64,000 nt of DNA from Candidatus Kouleothrix ribensis. GTDB taxonomy: Bacteria; Chloroflexota; Chloroflexia; Chloroflexales; Roseiflexaceae. The notes under the pieces are model-generated. The model did not search any database. It saw nothing but the letters and a program-made list of their open reading frames with translations, and was not told where the DNA came from. Of this stretch, positions 1-7,210 are shown one piece after another. The stretch covers positions 3,658,001 through 3,722,000 of the forward strand of contig JADKGW010000001.1 in the NCBI GenBank assembly GCA_016722075.1, written 5' to 3'. Position numbers and translations under genes: made by a program. Each line of letters starts with the position of its first letter. The first letter of the stretch is position 1.

Positions 1-398
1 GCGGCGTGGCGCTGATCAATGCGCTGGGCGCGCTCGATCGGGTGCAGGTCGACAACGACGACGAGCGCTTCGGGGTGCAGATCCTGCGCCGCGCGCTCGA
101 AGAGCCGATGCGCCAGCTGGCACGCAACGCCGGCGAAGATGGTGCGGTGATCATCGATACCGTGCGCCGCAACCAGAAGGAAAAAGGCGACACCAGCTAC
201 GGCTACAACGTGCTGACCGGCGAGTTCGGCAGCATGCTCGATCAGGGTGTGGTTGACCCGGTCAAGGTGACGCGCAGCGCGGTTCAGAATGCCGTGTCGA
301 TCGCCGGCCTGCTGCTGACCACCGAGGCGCTGATCACCGATATCCCCGAAGACAAGCCCGCACCCCCGATGCCGGGCGGCGGTGGGATGGATTTCTAA
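1..398 (+). CDS. groL: 60 kDa chaperonin GroEL, C-terminal part (cut by window edge)
   Basis: This is the C-terminal ~131 residues of the ATP-dependent chaperonin that folds proteins in the cytoplasm with GroES. The reading frame runs in from the left edge and ends at TAA 396-398. Visible family landmarks are the VDNDDERFGVQIL stretch, the GYNVLTGEFGSM segment of the equatorial domain, the DPVKVTRSAVQNA helix and the flexible Gly-Met tail ending GGGGMDF. The in-frame GTG near base 6 is not a real start because the frame continues upstream. GroES cannot be seen. A strong hairpin follows at once, so this looks like the end of its transcription unit. Confidence 0.97.
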   Translation, partial: GVALINALGALDRVQVDNDDERFGVQILRRALEEPMRQLARNAGEDGAVIIDTVRRNQKEKGDTSYGYNVLTGEFGSMLDQGVVDPVKVTRSAVQNAVSIAGLLLTTEALITDIPEDKPAPPMPGGGGMDF

Positions 399-825
399 AT
401 CCTGCCAGAACCGCGCGTACGTTCGCCCACACACTGCACAGGCCTCGGCAATTCGCCGGGGCCTGTGTGTTGGCCGCACACCTGCCCTTGCGATGTATGC
501 CTGCATCGGTCGCACGATGGATACCAGATCCGACCCGCCGCCGATGTGCTGCGGCGTACAATCTGCTTTAATACGCTCAGAACGAATTGATGATCGCGGC
601 GGTCATTAATGATCCGGATACAGAAATCACACAGCTCCTACACGCCGCCCCCTATTCCCCCTACGGCTGCCGAGAGGCAGCCGTTTCCGCGTTCTACAGC
701 TGCTCGGGAATGAGAATAATTCGCTTACATTTTGCGTATCCAATTCGTGGACAGATCAGGTAGATTAATAGAACCTATACACATATTCATATCAACGCCC
801 ATGCAGGCACATTAAGGAGATCAGT
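399..825. other. Intergenic region between groEL and the methyltransferase gene
   Basis: 427 bases without a credible gene. It holds the groEL terminator hairpin at 437-467. The last ~130 bases are clearly more A+T rich than the neighbourhood and probably carry the promoter of the next gene, but I see no convincing -35/-10 pair. An AAGGAGA ribosome binding site lies at 814-820. Confidence 0.6.
437..467 (+). terminator. Hairpin terminator after groEL
   Basis: A 13-bp stem (CACAGGCC paired with GGCCTGTG, one T-G wobble, then CGGC with GCCG) closes on the 5-nt loop AATTC. It starts 39 nt after the groEL stop. There is no clear T-tract, so its efficiency as an intrinsic terminator is uncertain. 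Confidence 0.6.
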
Positions 826-1632
826 GTGAGTACGACCGAGAGCATCATCGATACCAGCCGGCCCAGCGCAGGGCGCGTCTACGACTACATCCTGGGTGGC
901 CATCACAATTTTGAAGTTGATCGTATGGCCGCTGATCAGGTCGTTACGACATTGCCGTTCCTTCCGAAAGCGATGCGCCTACAGCGCTGGTGTCTCCAAG
1001 ATCTGGCGGTCGAGCTAACTGAGAAGCGCGGCTACAACATTGTGATCGACTTCGCGTCGGGGCTGCCGACCAACGATCATATCCACCATGTCGTCCCACC
1101 TGGCACCACCGTAATCTACTCCGACTCCGACCCGGTTGTCGTTGAGTATGCGCGCGAGATTCTCGCCGACACACCGAATGTGCATTTCTTCCAGGCCGAC
1201 GCACGCCGGCCTGAGGAGCTGCTCAACCGCGCGGCCATTCAAGAGATCATTGGCGAGCGCCGCGATGTCGCGCTGGTCTATTGGGGCATCAGCGTATTTT
1301 TGACCGATGATGAACTCAGCCGAGCAGCTTCCTCGCTCTACGAATGGTCCGGCCTCGATAGCATATGGGTGTACATGGCTCAAGGCGCCGATATGGATGC
1401 ATCGCAAGCCGACCTGCAGGCAACCATGCGTATCTATGAGCAGATGGGCTCGCCACTTAACTTTCGGTCGCTCGAGCAAACCAAACAGATGATCGCACCC
1501 TGGCACCCCGACGCCGAGGGCTATATCTCGCTGCTGAACTGGCACGGCATGGACAAGCGCGAGCTCGACCCGGAAGAGATGCATTCCTGGGGCCCGGCTG
1601 CCGGCGGATATGGCGCATATCTGCGCAAGTAG
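826..1632 (+). CDS. SAM-dependent methyltransferase, DUF574/Methyltransf_19 type
   Basis: A 268-residue soluble protein of the S-adenosylmethionine methyltransferase family once called DUF574, common in actinomycetes and Chloroflexota; no substrate is established. The N-terminal signature SAGRVYDYILGGHHNF followed by DR is the family hallmark. The Rossmann motif I is around IVIDFASGLPTNDHIH, the acidic SAM-ribose residue is in VIYSDSDP and motif VALVYWG follows. Start GTG 826 is set by AAGGAGA at 814-820 with a 5-nt gap. The next gene begins 20 nt after the stop with its own GAGGAG site, so the two are probably co-transcribed. The link to a signalling gene downstream is inferred from position only. 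Confidence 0.85.
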   Translation: MSTTESIIDTSRPSAGRVYDYILGGHHNFEVDRMAADQVVTTLPFLPKAMRLQRWCLQDLAVELTEKRGYNIVIDFASGLPTNDHIHHVVPPGTTVIYSDSDPVVVEYAREILADTPNVHFFQADARRPEELLNRAAIQEIIGERRDVALVYWGISVFLTDDELSRAASSLYEWSGLDSIWVYMAQGADMDASQADLQATMRIYEQMGSPLNFRSLEQTKQMIAPWHPDAEGYISLLNWHGMDKRELDPEEMHSWGPAAGGYGAYLRK

Positions 1633-1652
1633 TATCGAGGAGCATACGACGC

Positions 1653-2096
1653 GTGATTATTTCTGAAAGCAACTATACCCAATCAACGCGTATGATCGAT
1701 CACGAACACCTGGCCCTCGAGCTGAAACAGGCACTCCGGGCAACCATGTTCTCGAGCACGCTGCGCGTCGCGCCGCGCCACCTGCAGCAGCTCGCCGATC
1801 AGCTGGCCACGCTGATAGCCCATGCGCTCGAGCACGATCTCGATGCCACTATACTGTATAATCATGGCGCTCAGCTGGTGGCCGATGGCCTGAGCCACCG
1901 CGCGATACTCGGTATAACTCTGGCAATCAATCGCTTCTGTTGGAATCACAACGATCTGGATGTGCAGCAGGCCGCGATCAACGGCAGCCTGATTCAACCA
2001 ATACTTGAAGGTTACATGCACGCACGCGAGGCCCATCTGCTACGCGAACAGGAGCTTACACGCAAGGCCCTCGATCGCGCTCGGCTTGAGCGCTAA
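1653..2096 (+). CDS. Stand-alone sensory input domain protein
   Basis: A 147-residue all-helical protein. Its C-terminal half aligns by eye with the N-terminal ~150 residues of the histidine kinase that follows: a GLSHRAILGITLAINRFCW-like stretch, then a YMHAREAHLLREQE helix matching FIQSHKALILEEQE. It therefore looks like a free-standing copy of that kinase's input domain, possibly of the RsbR-N/globin-like class; I cannot assign a ligand. Start GTG 1653 has GAGGAG at 1637-1642; ATG 1692 (residue 14) is an alternative. It lies 20 nt after the methyltransferase and ends before a 17-bp hairpin. It may modulate the kinase by hetero-association, which is inference. Confidence 0.7.
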   Translation: MIISESNYTQSTRMIDHEHLALELKQALRATMFSSTLRVAPRHLQQLADQLATLIAHALEHDLDATILYNHGAQLVADGLSHRAILGITLAINRFCWNHNDLDVQQAAINGSLIQPILEGYMHAREAHLLREQELTRKALDRARLER

Positions 2097-2190
2097 CATG
2101 CGACAGGCTATGTGTATGCTGCGCGGCGCAGCATGGATCGACTCGCGGCTCAGTGCAAATGGCAGCAGCAAGATCTGAATCTGCGTGATT

Positions 2191-2229
2191 GAGCGGGCTG
2201 GAGCGGCTTTCGGCCGCTTCAGCCCGCTC
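2191..2229 (+). terminator. Strong hairpin after the sensor-domain gene
   Basis: A 17-bp stem with one G-U pair (left arm 2191-2207, right arm 2213-2229) and the loop TTTCG. No T-tract follows. It probably ends or attenuates the methyltransferase/sensor transcript before the kinase gene. Confidence 0.6.
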
Positions 2230-2351
2230 CGGTGGTAGGGTGCAGGATGGCGCAGCCGGCCCCACCACTAGAAATAGCGAGTCCCTTCGTAAAATCATAG
2301 CCTCCCAAGGCAACCCTAACGCCCCACGACCGGGCGGGAGCCATTGTTCGC

Positions 2352-4136
2352 ATGAGCGCAACGTTAGTGCCGGCAGCAACAAATCGCCAAGCAGAGATCA
2401 CCGGCTGGATGGAGACACACCGTGCAGAGTTGATAGCGCTGTACGTCCAGGCACTGCGCGCGATTCTCTTCACCAACCGGCCTGAAATTCGTCCATCGAT
2501 TCTCAACCGCATCGCAGCCGACGAGTTCGCGGCCGTGCAGGTATTTGTCACCGACGAAGATACCGCCACAGCCACCACGCGCGGCAAGAATCTGTGCCGC
2601 AGCGGCCTTGGCGAAGAGAGTGTGTTGCGGCTGGGCCAGGTAACCCGCCGCTTTTGCCTGAATCTGCCCGATGAACTGCGCATCCCCGCACTGGAAACTG
2701 TGGAGACATACTATAGCGCGATCATGCAGGGCTTCATCCAGAGCCACAAGGCGCTGATCCTCGAGGAGCAAGAGCGCATTCGCTCAGCGCTACAGCGCAC
2801 GCTTAGCCGCTACGCAATCCAGATGACTGTCGCAGCCGATGTGGCGCGCGCCGCGACATCGATCCTCGACCTGAACGAGCTGCTACAAACCACTAGCGAG
2901 TTGATCCGCGAGCACTTCGATCTGTATTATGTCGGTATCTTCCTGACCGACGAGGCCAATCGCTGGGTGATTCTGCAAGCCAGCTCGGGCGTGCCAGGGC
3001 AAACCATGCTGCGCCGCGGCCACCGGCTCAAAGTCGGCGGCGACTCAATGGTCGGCCAGTCGGTTGCGCTAGGTGAGCCACGAATTGCGCTCGATGTCGG
3101 CCAGAAAGCCGTGATCTTCAACACGCCACTGAATACCGATATCCACTCCGAGATGGCCGTGCCGCTGATCTCACGCGGCAAGGTAATCGGCGGTATCGCC
3201 ATCCAGAGCCGGCGCGTGGCTGCCTTCACCGAGCAAGATATCGCGATCATGCGCATCGCCGCCGATCAGCTGGCCAATGCGATCGAGAACGCCCGCCTGT
3301 ACGAGCAAATTTACCAGGAGCTGGTTGAGCGCGAGCACGCGGCCCACGAGTTGCGCCAGGCCAAGGAGGCAGCCGAGGCGGCCAACCGTGCCAAGAGCAC
3401 ATTCCTGGCAACCATGAGCCACGAGCTGCGCACACCGCTGACCGCAATCATCGGCTATAGCGAGCTACTGCAAAAAGAGGTCGAGCTGCTGGGCTACAAT
3501 GATCTCATCTCCGATCTCGACAAGATTCACTCGGCGGGCAATCACTTGCTGGCGCTGATCAACGATATTCTCGACCTCTCGAAGATCGAGGCCGGCAAGA
3601 TGCGGCTATTCCTCGAGACATTCAGTGTCGAGGCGATCATCAACGATGTGGTCAGCACAATTCAGCCGCTGGTCGATAAGAATGCCAACACGCTGGTGGT
3701 ACGCACGAACGGGAGCATAGGCAAAATGCGCGCCGACCTGACCAAGGTGCGCCAGACGCTATTCAACCTGCTCAGCAATGCTGCGAAGTTCACCGAGCGC
3801 GGCGAGATTACGCTCACGGTCGATCGCGACATTACCGACGGCACCGAGTGGATTCGCTTCGAGGTGAGCGACAACGGGATCGGCATCTCAAATGAGCAGC
3901 TACGGAAGCTGTTCAAGGAATTTACCCAGGCCGATGCCTCAACTACCCGCCGCCACGGCGGCACCGGCCTCGGCTTGGCCTTGAGCCGCCGCTTCTGCCA
4001 GATCATGGGTGGCGACATCAGTGTGAGCAGTATGCTCGGCTACGGCTCGACCTTCACCGTCCACCTGCCCGCAGTCGTGAGCAATATGCTGCCCGACTCC
4101 CCGGTTGCCGATACCGAACGCGGGTATCGCGCCTAG
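2352..4136 (+). CDS. GAF-domain sensor histidine kinase
   Basis: A 594-residue cytosolic histidine kinase with no membrane segment. Order: helical input domain (about 1-150, matching the preceding 147-residue protein), GAF domain (about 165-320), a charged coiled coil (ELVEREHAAHELRQAKEA), the HisKA dimerisation helix with FLATMSHELRTPL (phospho-acceptor His357), then HATPase_c with N box LLSNAAKF, G1 DNGIGI and G2 GGTGLGLAL. There is no receiver domain and no adjacent response regulator, so it is an orphan kinase. Start ATG 2352 has only a weak GGGAG upstream. Its signal could be a small cytosolic ligand bound by GAF. Confidence 0.92.
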   Translation: MSATLVPAATNRQAEITGWMETHRAELIALYVQALRAILFTNRPEIRPSILNRIAADEFAAVQVFVTDEDTATATTRGKNLCRSGLGEESVLRLGQVTRRFCLNLPDELRIPALETVETYYSAIMQGFIQSHKALILEEQERIRSALQRTLSRYAIQMTVAADVARAATSILDLNELLQTTSELIREHFDLYYVGIFLTDEANRWVILQASSGVPGQTMLRRGHRLKVGGDSMVGQSVALGEPRIALDVGQKAVIFNTPLNTDIHSEMAVPLISRGKVIGGIAIQSRRVAAFTEQDIAIMRIAADQLANAIENARLYEQIYQELVEREHAAHELRQAKEAAEAANRAKSTFLATMSHELRTPLTAIIGYSELLQKEVELLGYNDLISDLDKIHSAGNHLLALINDILDLSKIEAGKMRLFLETFSVEAIINDVVSTIQPLVDKNANTLVVRTNGSIGKMRADLTKVRQTLFNLLSNAAKFTERGEITLTVDRDITDGTEWIRFEVSDNGIGISNEQLRKLFKEFTQADASTTRRHGGTGLGLALSRRFCQIMGGDISVSSMLGYGSTFTVHLPAVVSNMLPDSPVADTERGYRA

Positions 4137-4194
4137 GCCGCAGCAATGGTATACTAGCCCCAATACGTTTCAAATACGGCCGCGAAGAACGGGT

Positions 4195-4265
4195 ACCACC
4201 AAGACACCAAGGCACCAAGGGCTTCAGGATGCTAGAACATCTTGGTGTCTTCGTGCCTTGGTGGT
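4195..4265. repeat. Imperfect inverted repeat with CACCAAG motifs
   Basis: Two 25-nt arms (4195-4219 and 4241-4265) are reverse complements with three mismatches, around a 21-nt spacer. The arms consist of reiterated CCAAG/CACC units. It lies between the kinase gene and the LeuD-like gene, and the right arm ends 28 nt before the latter's ATG. It may be an end-to-end terminator or a dispersed repeat. Confidence 0.6.
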
Positions 4266-4292
4266 TATCTGAAAGGTATTGATACTAGCCCT

Positions 4293-4799
4293 ATGGTACT
4301 CTACGGCGTAGCCCACCGGGTTGGCGACAATATTGGCACCACCGCGATCATCGCGCCCGAGCAGCGTGGTGCGGGCGACCCAGCGCTGCTGGCGGCATAC
4401 TGCCTGGCCACAGTCGATCCACAGATCGCCGAGGCAGCGCGCGAGGGTGATGTGCTTCTAGCCGGCGCGCACTTCGGGTACGGCGACGCGGCCGACAGCG
4501 CAGTGCTGGCGCTCCAGGCGGCCGGGTTTGCGGCGGTGGTTGCCGCCAGCGCCGACGCAGGTTTCGCTGCGGCTGCGGCGGCATATGGCCTACCCGTGCT
4601 GATCTGCCCGGCCGCTACCGGCGTTGCAGCCGGCAGTGTCGTGCGGCTCGACCTGGCCGGCGGTACGATTACCGACCGGGCGACGGGCGCGGTCTTTCGT
4701 ACTGCTGCCTGCCCGCGCGAGCTGATCGAAGCGGTGCGACGCACCCAACTGCTCGCCCGCATGCGCCGCGTGGTCGAAGCTGAAGGATTCGACGGATGA
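4293..4799 (+). CDS. LeuD-like swivelling-domain protein (aconitase small-subunit family)
   Basis: A 168-residue protein with the layout of the small subunit of 3-isopropylmalate dehydratase. The GDNIGTTAIIAP stretch matches the GDNIDTDxIIP entry motif, and LALQAAGFAAVV followed by AYGLPVLIC matches the core. However, the catalytic FGCGSSRE motif reads FGYGDAAD here, so the serine/arginine pair that binds substrate is gone. No large subunit is in the window. Isopropylmalate chemistry is therefore doubtful and a different or lost activity is possible. ATG 4293 is preferred over an upstream TTG inside the repeat. Its stop overlaps the next start (ATGA, 4796-4799), implying translational coupling with the RNA methyltransferase. 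Confidence 0.65.
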   Translation: MVLYGVAHRVGDNIGTTAIIAPEQRGAGDPALLAAYCLATVDPQIAEAAREGDVLLAGAHFGYGDAADSAVLALQAAGFAAVVAASADAGFAAAAAAYGLPVLICPAATGVAAGSVVRLDLAGGTITDRATGAVFRTAACPRELIEAVRRTQLLARMRRVVEAEGFDG

Positions 4800-6037
4800 C
4801 ACTCAGCCCAAAGCTCTTCCGGCGCCAGGTGATCGACGCTGCGCGTGCCGGCACGCCCACCCAACCGATCTGTCCACACGCAGCGCCAGCCGGATTCTGT
4901 GGTGGCTGCACCTTCCAGGATCGCACATATGCAGCCCAGGTGGCCGCGAAGCAGGCGGCACTGCGGGCACTGTGGCAGCTCGATCTTCCCGCCGACCTGC
5001 TGGCGCAGGTCGAGATGATCGGCTCGCCCAACCCATTCGGCTACCGCACGCGCATGGATTATGTGGCCAGCAAAGAGCGCTTCGGGCTGCGCCGGGGCGG
5101 TAAATACAACTATATTGTCGACCTGAACGAGTGCCATCTCATCCCGCCGGCGGCCTTTGCGGCCGCGCGCGCAGTCTATACCCAGGCCATCGAGCTGGGC
5201 CTGCCCGACTACAATCTGCGCTCGCATGCGGGCTTCCTACGCTATATCGTGGTGCGCCGCAGCCCACAGGGCACGCTGCTACTTGCAATCGTCACTGCGG
5301 CACCCGATGCCGAAGGCCACTACGCCGCGATCGTGGAGCAGCTGGCCGCGCGCGCGCTAGAGCAGCCTGCGGTAGCCGGGTTGCACTGGCTAATCAACGA
5401 CACACTCACTGATCGCTCGTTCGGCACACCGCTACGCCACTGGGGTGCCGAGCTGCTCGAAATGCAGGTAGGAGCGCACACGCTGGCGATCGACCCGAAC
5501 ACGTTCTTCCAGAATAATGTACATCTGCTGCTGCCGCTGCTCGACGACATTCAACTAGCGGTGTGCGGTGGCCAACCTGAGTCGCCTGGCGACCACCGGC
5601 AGCCGACCGTAGCCGATCTCTATGGCGGCGTTGGCACGATCGCACTGCACCTGGCCGACCATGTAGGCCATGTCACGTGCGTCGAGTCGGTAGAAGCAAG
5701 CGCACACCTCGGCCAGCACAACATCAAAACCAGCGGCGCGCGCAATGTGGCCATGGTTGCCGCCGATGTGCTGGCATTCCTGCGCACACAGGCGCCTGGC
5801 GCATTCGATGTCGTGGTGGCCGACCCACCGCGCACCGGGCTTGGCCCGGACGTGTGCCGCGAGCTGTTGCGGCTGCGGCCGCGCCGGTTCGTGTACGTAT
5901 CGTGCAACGCGCTCTCACAGCTCGATGATGCGCGCATGCTGCTGGCCGGGTACCGGCTCACGGCGCTGCGGGGCTACGATATGTTTCCGCAAACACCACA
6001 TCTGGAAGTGCTGGCGATCTTCGAGGCCCGTGCATAG
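4796..6037 (+). CDS. 23S rRNA/tRNA (uracil-C5)-methyltransferase, RlmD/TrmA family
   Basis: A 413-residue SAM-dependent RNA m5U methyltransferase. The N-terminal cysteines of CPHAAPAGFCGGC (C26, C35, C38) plus the later NEC fit the [4Fe-4S] cluster of RlmD-type enzymes; the preceding TRAM domain is short or absent. FQNN precedes the Rossmann fold. The SAM loop is DLYGGVGTIAL, the catalytic region DPPRTGL, and the nucleophilic cysteine lies in YVSCNALSQLDD. The terminal HLEVLAIFE also fits. Which uridine (23S U747, U1939 or tRNA U54) is modified cannot be told. It overlaps the LeuD-like gene by four bases, so it is probably co-transcribed with it. Confidence 0.88.
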   Translation: MTLSPKLFRRQVIDAARAGTPTQPICPHAAPAGFCGGCTFQDRTYAAQVAAKQAALRALWQLDLPADLLAQVEMIGSPNPFGYRTRMDYVASKERFGLRRGGKYNYIVDLNECHLIPPAAFAAARAVYTQAIELGLPDYNLRSHAGFLRYIVVRRSPQGTLLLAIVTAAPDAEGHYAAIVEQLAARALEQPAVAGLHWLINDTLTDRSFGTPLRHWGAELLEMQVGAHTLAIDPNTFFQNNVHLLLPLLDDIQLAVCGGQPESPGDHRQPTVADLYGGVGTIALHLADHVGHVTCVESVEASAHLGQHNIKTSGARNVAMVAADVLAFLRTQAPGAFDVVVADPPRTGLGPDVCRELLRLRPRRFVYVSCNALSQLDDARMLLAGYRLTALRGYDMFPQTPHLEVLAIFEARA

Positions 6038-6194
6038 CGCCGGGCCAACCGTGGTAGCCCCCTCCACGCGCGGGCATGCGCAAAACAGGCCGCACACGAC
6101 CGTTCATATTCGGTAAGAGGCCCGAATTACCCTGCCCAGGCACCGCAGTCTCGCCGCAGTGACAACCGGCCAGCGCATCCCCCCTGGCTCAACT

Positions 6195-6250
6195 GCCGCT
6201 CTATGCCGTAGTCTTGCCGTAGTTCTGCCGCACTAGCACCGCAGTGCGGC
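6195..6250. promoter_or_regulatory. Helically phased direct repeats plus dyad upstream of the sigma-like gene
   Basis: GCCG-starting units lie at 6195, 6205, 6216 and 6227, i.e. 10-11 nt apart; the second and third read GCCGTAGTCTT and GCCGTAGTTCT. The last merges into an 8-bp dyad (GCCGCACT 6227-6234, AGTGCGGC 6243-6250). One repeat per helical turn suggests a cooperatively bound protein on one DNA face. A possible -10 (TATACA, 6263-6268) follows. Confidence 0.4.
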
Positions 6251-6322
6251 TTTGCTATGCTGTATACAACAATACAGCACACACTTACGGCAATAGTCGC
6301 GGCAAACAAGGAGACAGCGGTG

Positions 6323-7090
6323 ATGACCATCCAAGCAACCTCCCGCCCGATCAACCGCACCAGCGCCAACCGCGCCGGTGGCGAGCGGCTTCTGGCGGCT
6401 ACCACGCTCGATCCTCACGGGCTGAGCTTGCCGGCACTCGTGCAGCACTGCACCGCAGAGAGCGAGCACTTCTATCGCGGGCGCCCGTACGATACCAGTT
6501 TTGCCTACGAGCTCTTTCGCCGCGCACTGGTCGAGCGCGACGAGCAGGCCTGGGAGTATGTCTACGCCCACTATGCCCAGCTAGTCGAGAGCTGGGTACG
6601 GCGCAGCGGTGCGTTTGCGAGCTGTGGCGAAAGCAGCGAGTTCTTCATCGGCGCGGCCTTTACCAAGTTCTGGCGCGCTATGTCGCCCGAGCGCTTTGCA
6701 ACCTTCCCAACCCTGGCGGCGCTGCTACACTACCTACAGCTCTGCACCGGCTCGGTGGTGATCGACAGCGTGCGCGCGCAATCGTGGGCCGAGATGATCT
6801 CGGACGACGCGCTGACGCCGAGTCAGATGCCGCAGGCATCGGCCGATGAGGAGGCACTCGAGCGCGTGCAGCGCGGCGAGTTCTGGCAGGCGATCGACAC
6901 GCTGTTGCAGGACGACGCCGAGCGCGCGGTGGTGGTTGGCTCGTTTGTGCTCGGGCTCAAGCCTGGCGAGATCTATCACAACCGGCCCGACCTGTTCGGC
7001 GATATTCATGATGTCTATAACGTGAAACGCAATGTGTTAAGCCGCCTGAGCCGCAACAGCGAGCTACGCCACGAGCTTGGCTATGCATAA
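6323..7090 (+). CDS. Sigma-70-family-like RNA polymerase sigma factor (Chloroflexota type)
   Basis: A 255-residue cytosolic protein. The section from AYELFRRALVERDEQAWEYVYAHY to FPTLAALLHYLQLCTGSVVIDSVRAQSW resembles sigma region 2 (core binding and -10 recognition). The C-terminal part, GLKPGEIYHNRPDLFGDIHDVYNVKRNVLSRL, resembles a sigma region 4 helix-turn-helix. The long N-terminal extension is not seen in typical ECF factors. Start ATG 6323 follows AAGGAG at 6308-6313; GTG 6320 is an equally placed alternative. No anti-sigma gene is adjacent. Phased repeats at 6195-6250 suggest a dedicated regulator or autoregulation. The family call rests on residue pattern only. Confidence 0.6.
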   Translation: MTIQATSRPINRTSANRAGGERLLAATTLDPHGLSLPALVQHCTAESEHFYRGRPYDTSFAYELFRRALVERDEQAWEYVYAHYAQLVESWVRRSGAFASCGESSEFFIGAAFTKFWRAMSPERFATFPTLAALLHYLQLCTGSVVIDSVRAQSWAEMISDDALTPSQMPQASADEEALERVQRGEFWQAIDTLLQDDAERAVVVGSFVLGLKPGEIYHNRPDLFGDIHDVYNVKRNVLSRLSRNSELRHELGYA

Positions 7091-7159
7091 GCATTCTTAT
7101 TGCTTGTGCGGCGCAGCTGCCCCGCCCCACCACGCAGTGGTTCATTCAATATGATCAAC

Positions 7160-7186
7160 CAGCGCCGGCCCACAAGGCCGGCGCTG
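7160..7186. terminator. Bidirectional terminator hairpin
   Basis: An 11-bp perfect GC-rich stem (7160-7170 with 7176-7186) around the loop CACAA, lying between two convergent genes (sigma-like on plus, metzincin on minus). No strong T-tract on either side. Confidence 0.65.
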
Positions 7187-7210
7187 ATTGGTTGGTGCTG
7201 GCAAGGCGAT

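Noticed and set aside
4242..4292. TTG start of the LeuD-like gene inside the inverted repeat
   Set aside because: The 17 extra residues match nothing in the family and come from the repeat; ATG 4293 begins the conserved fold.
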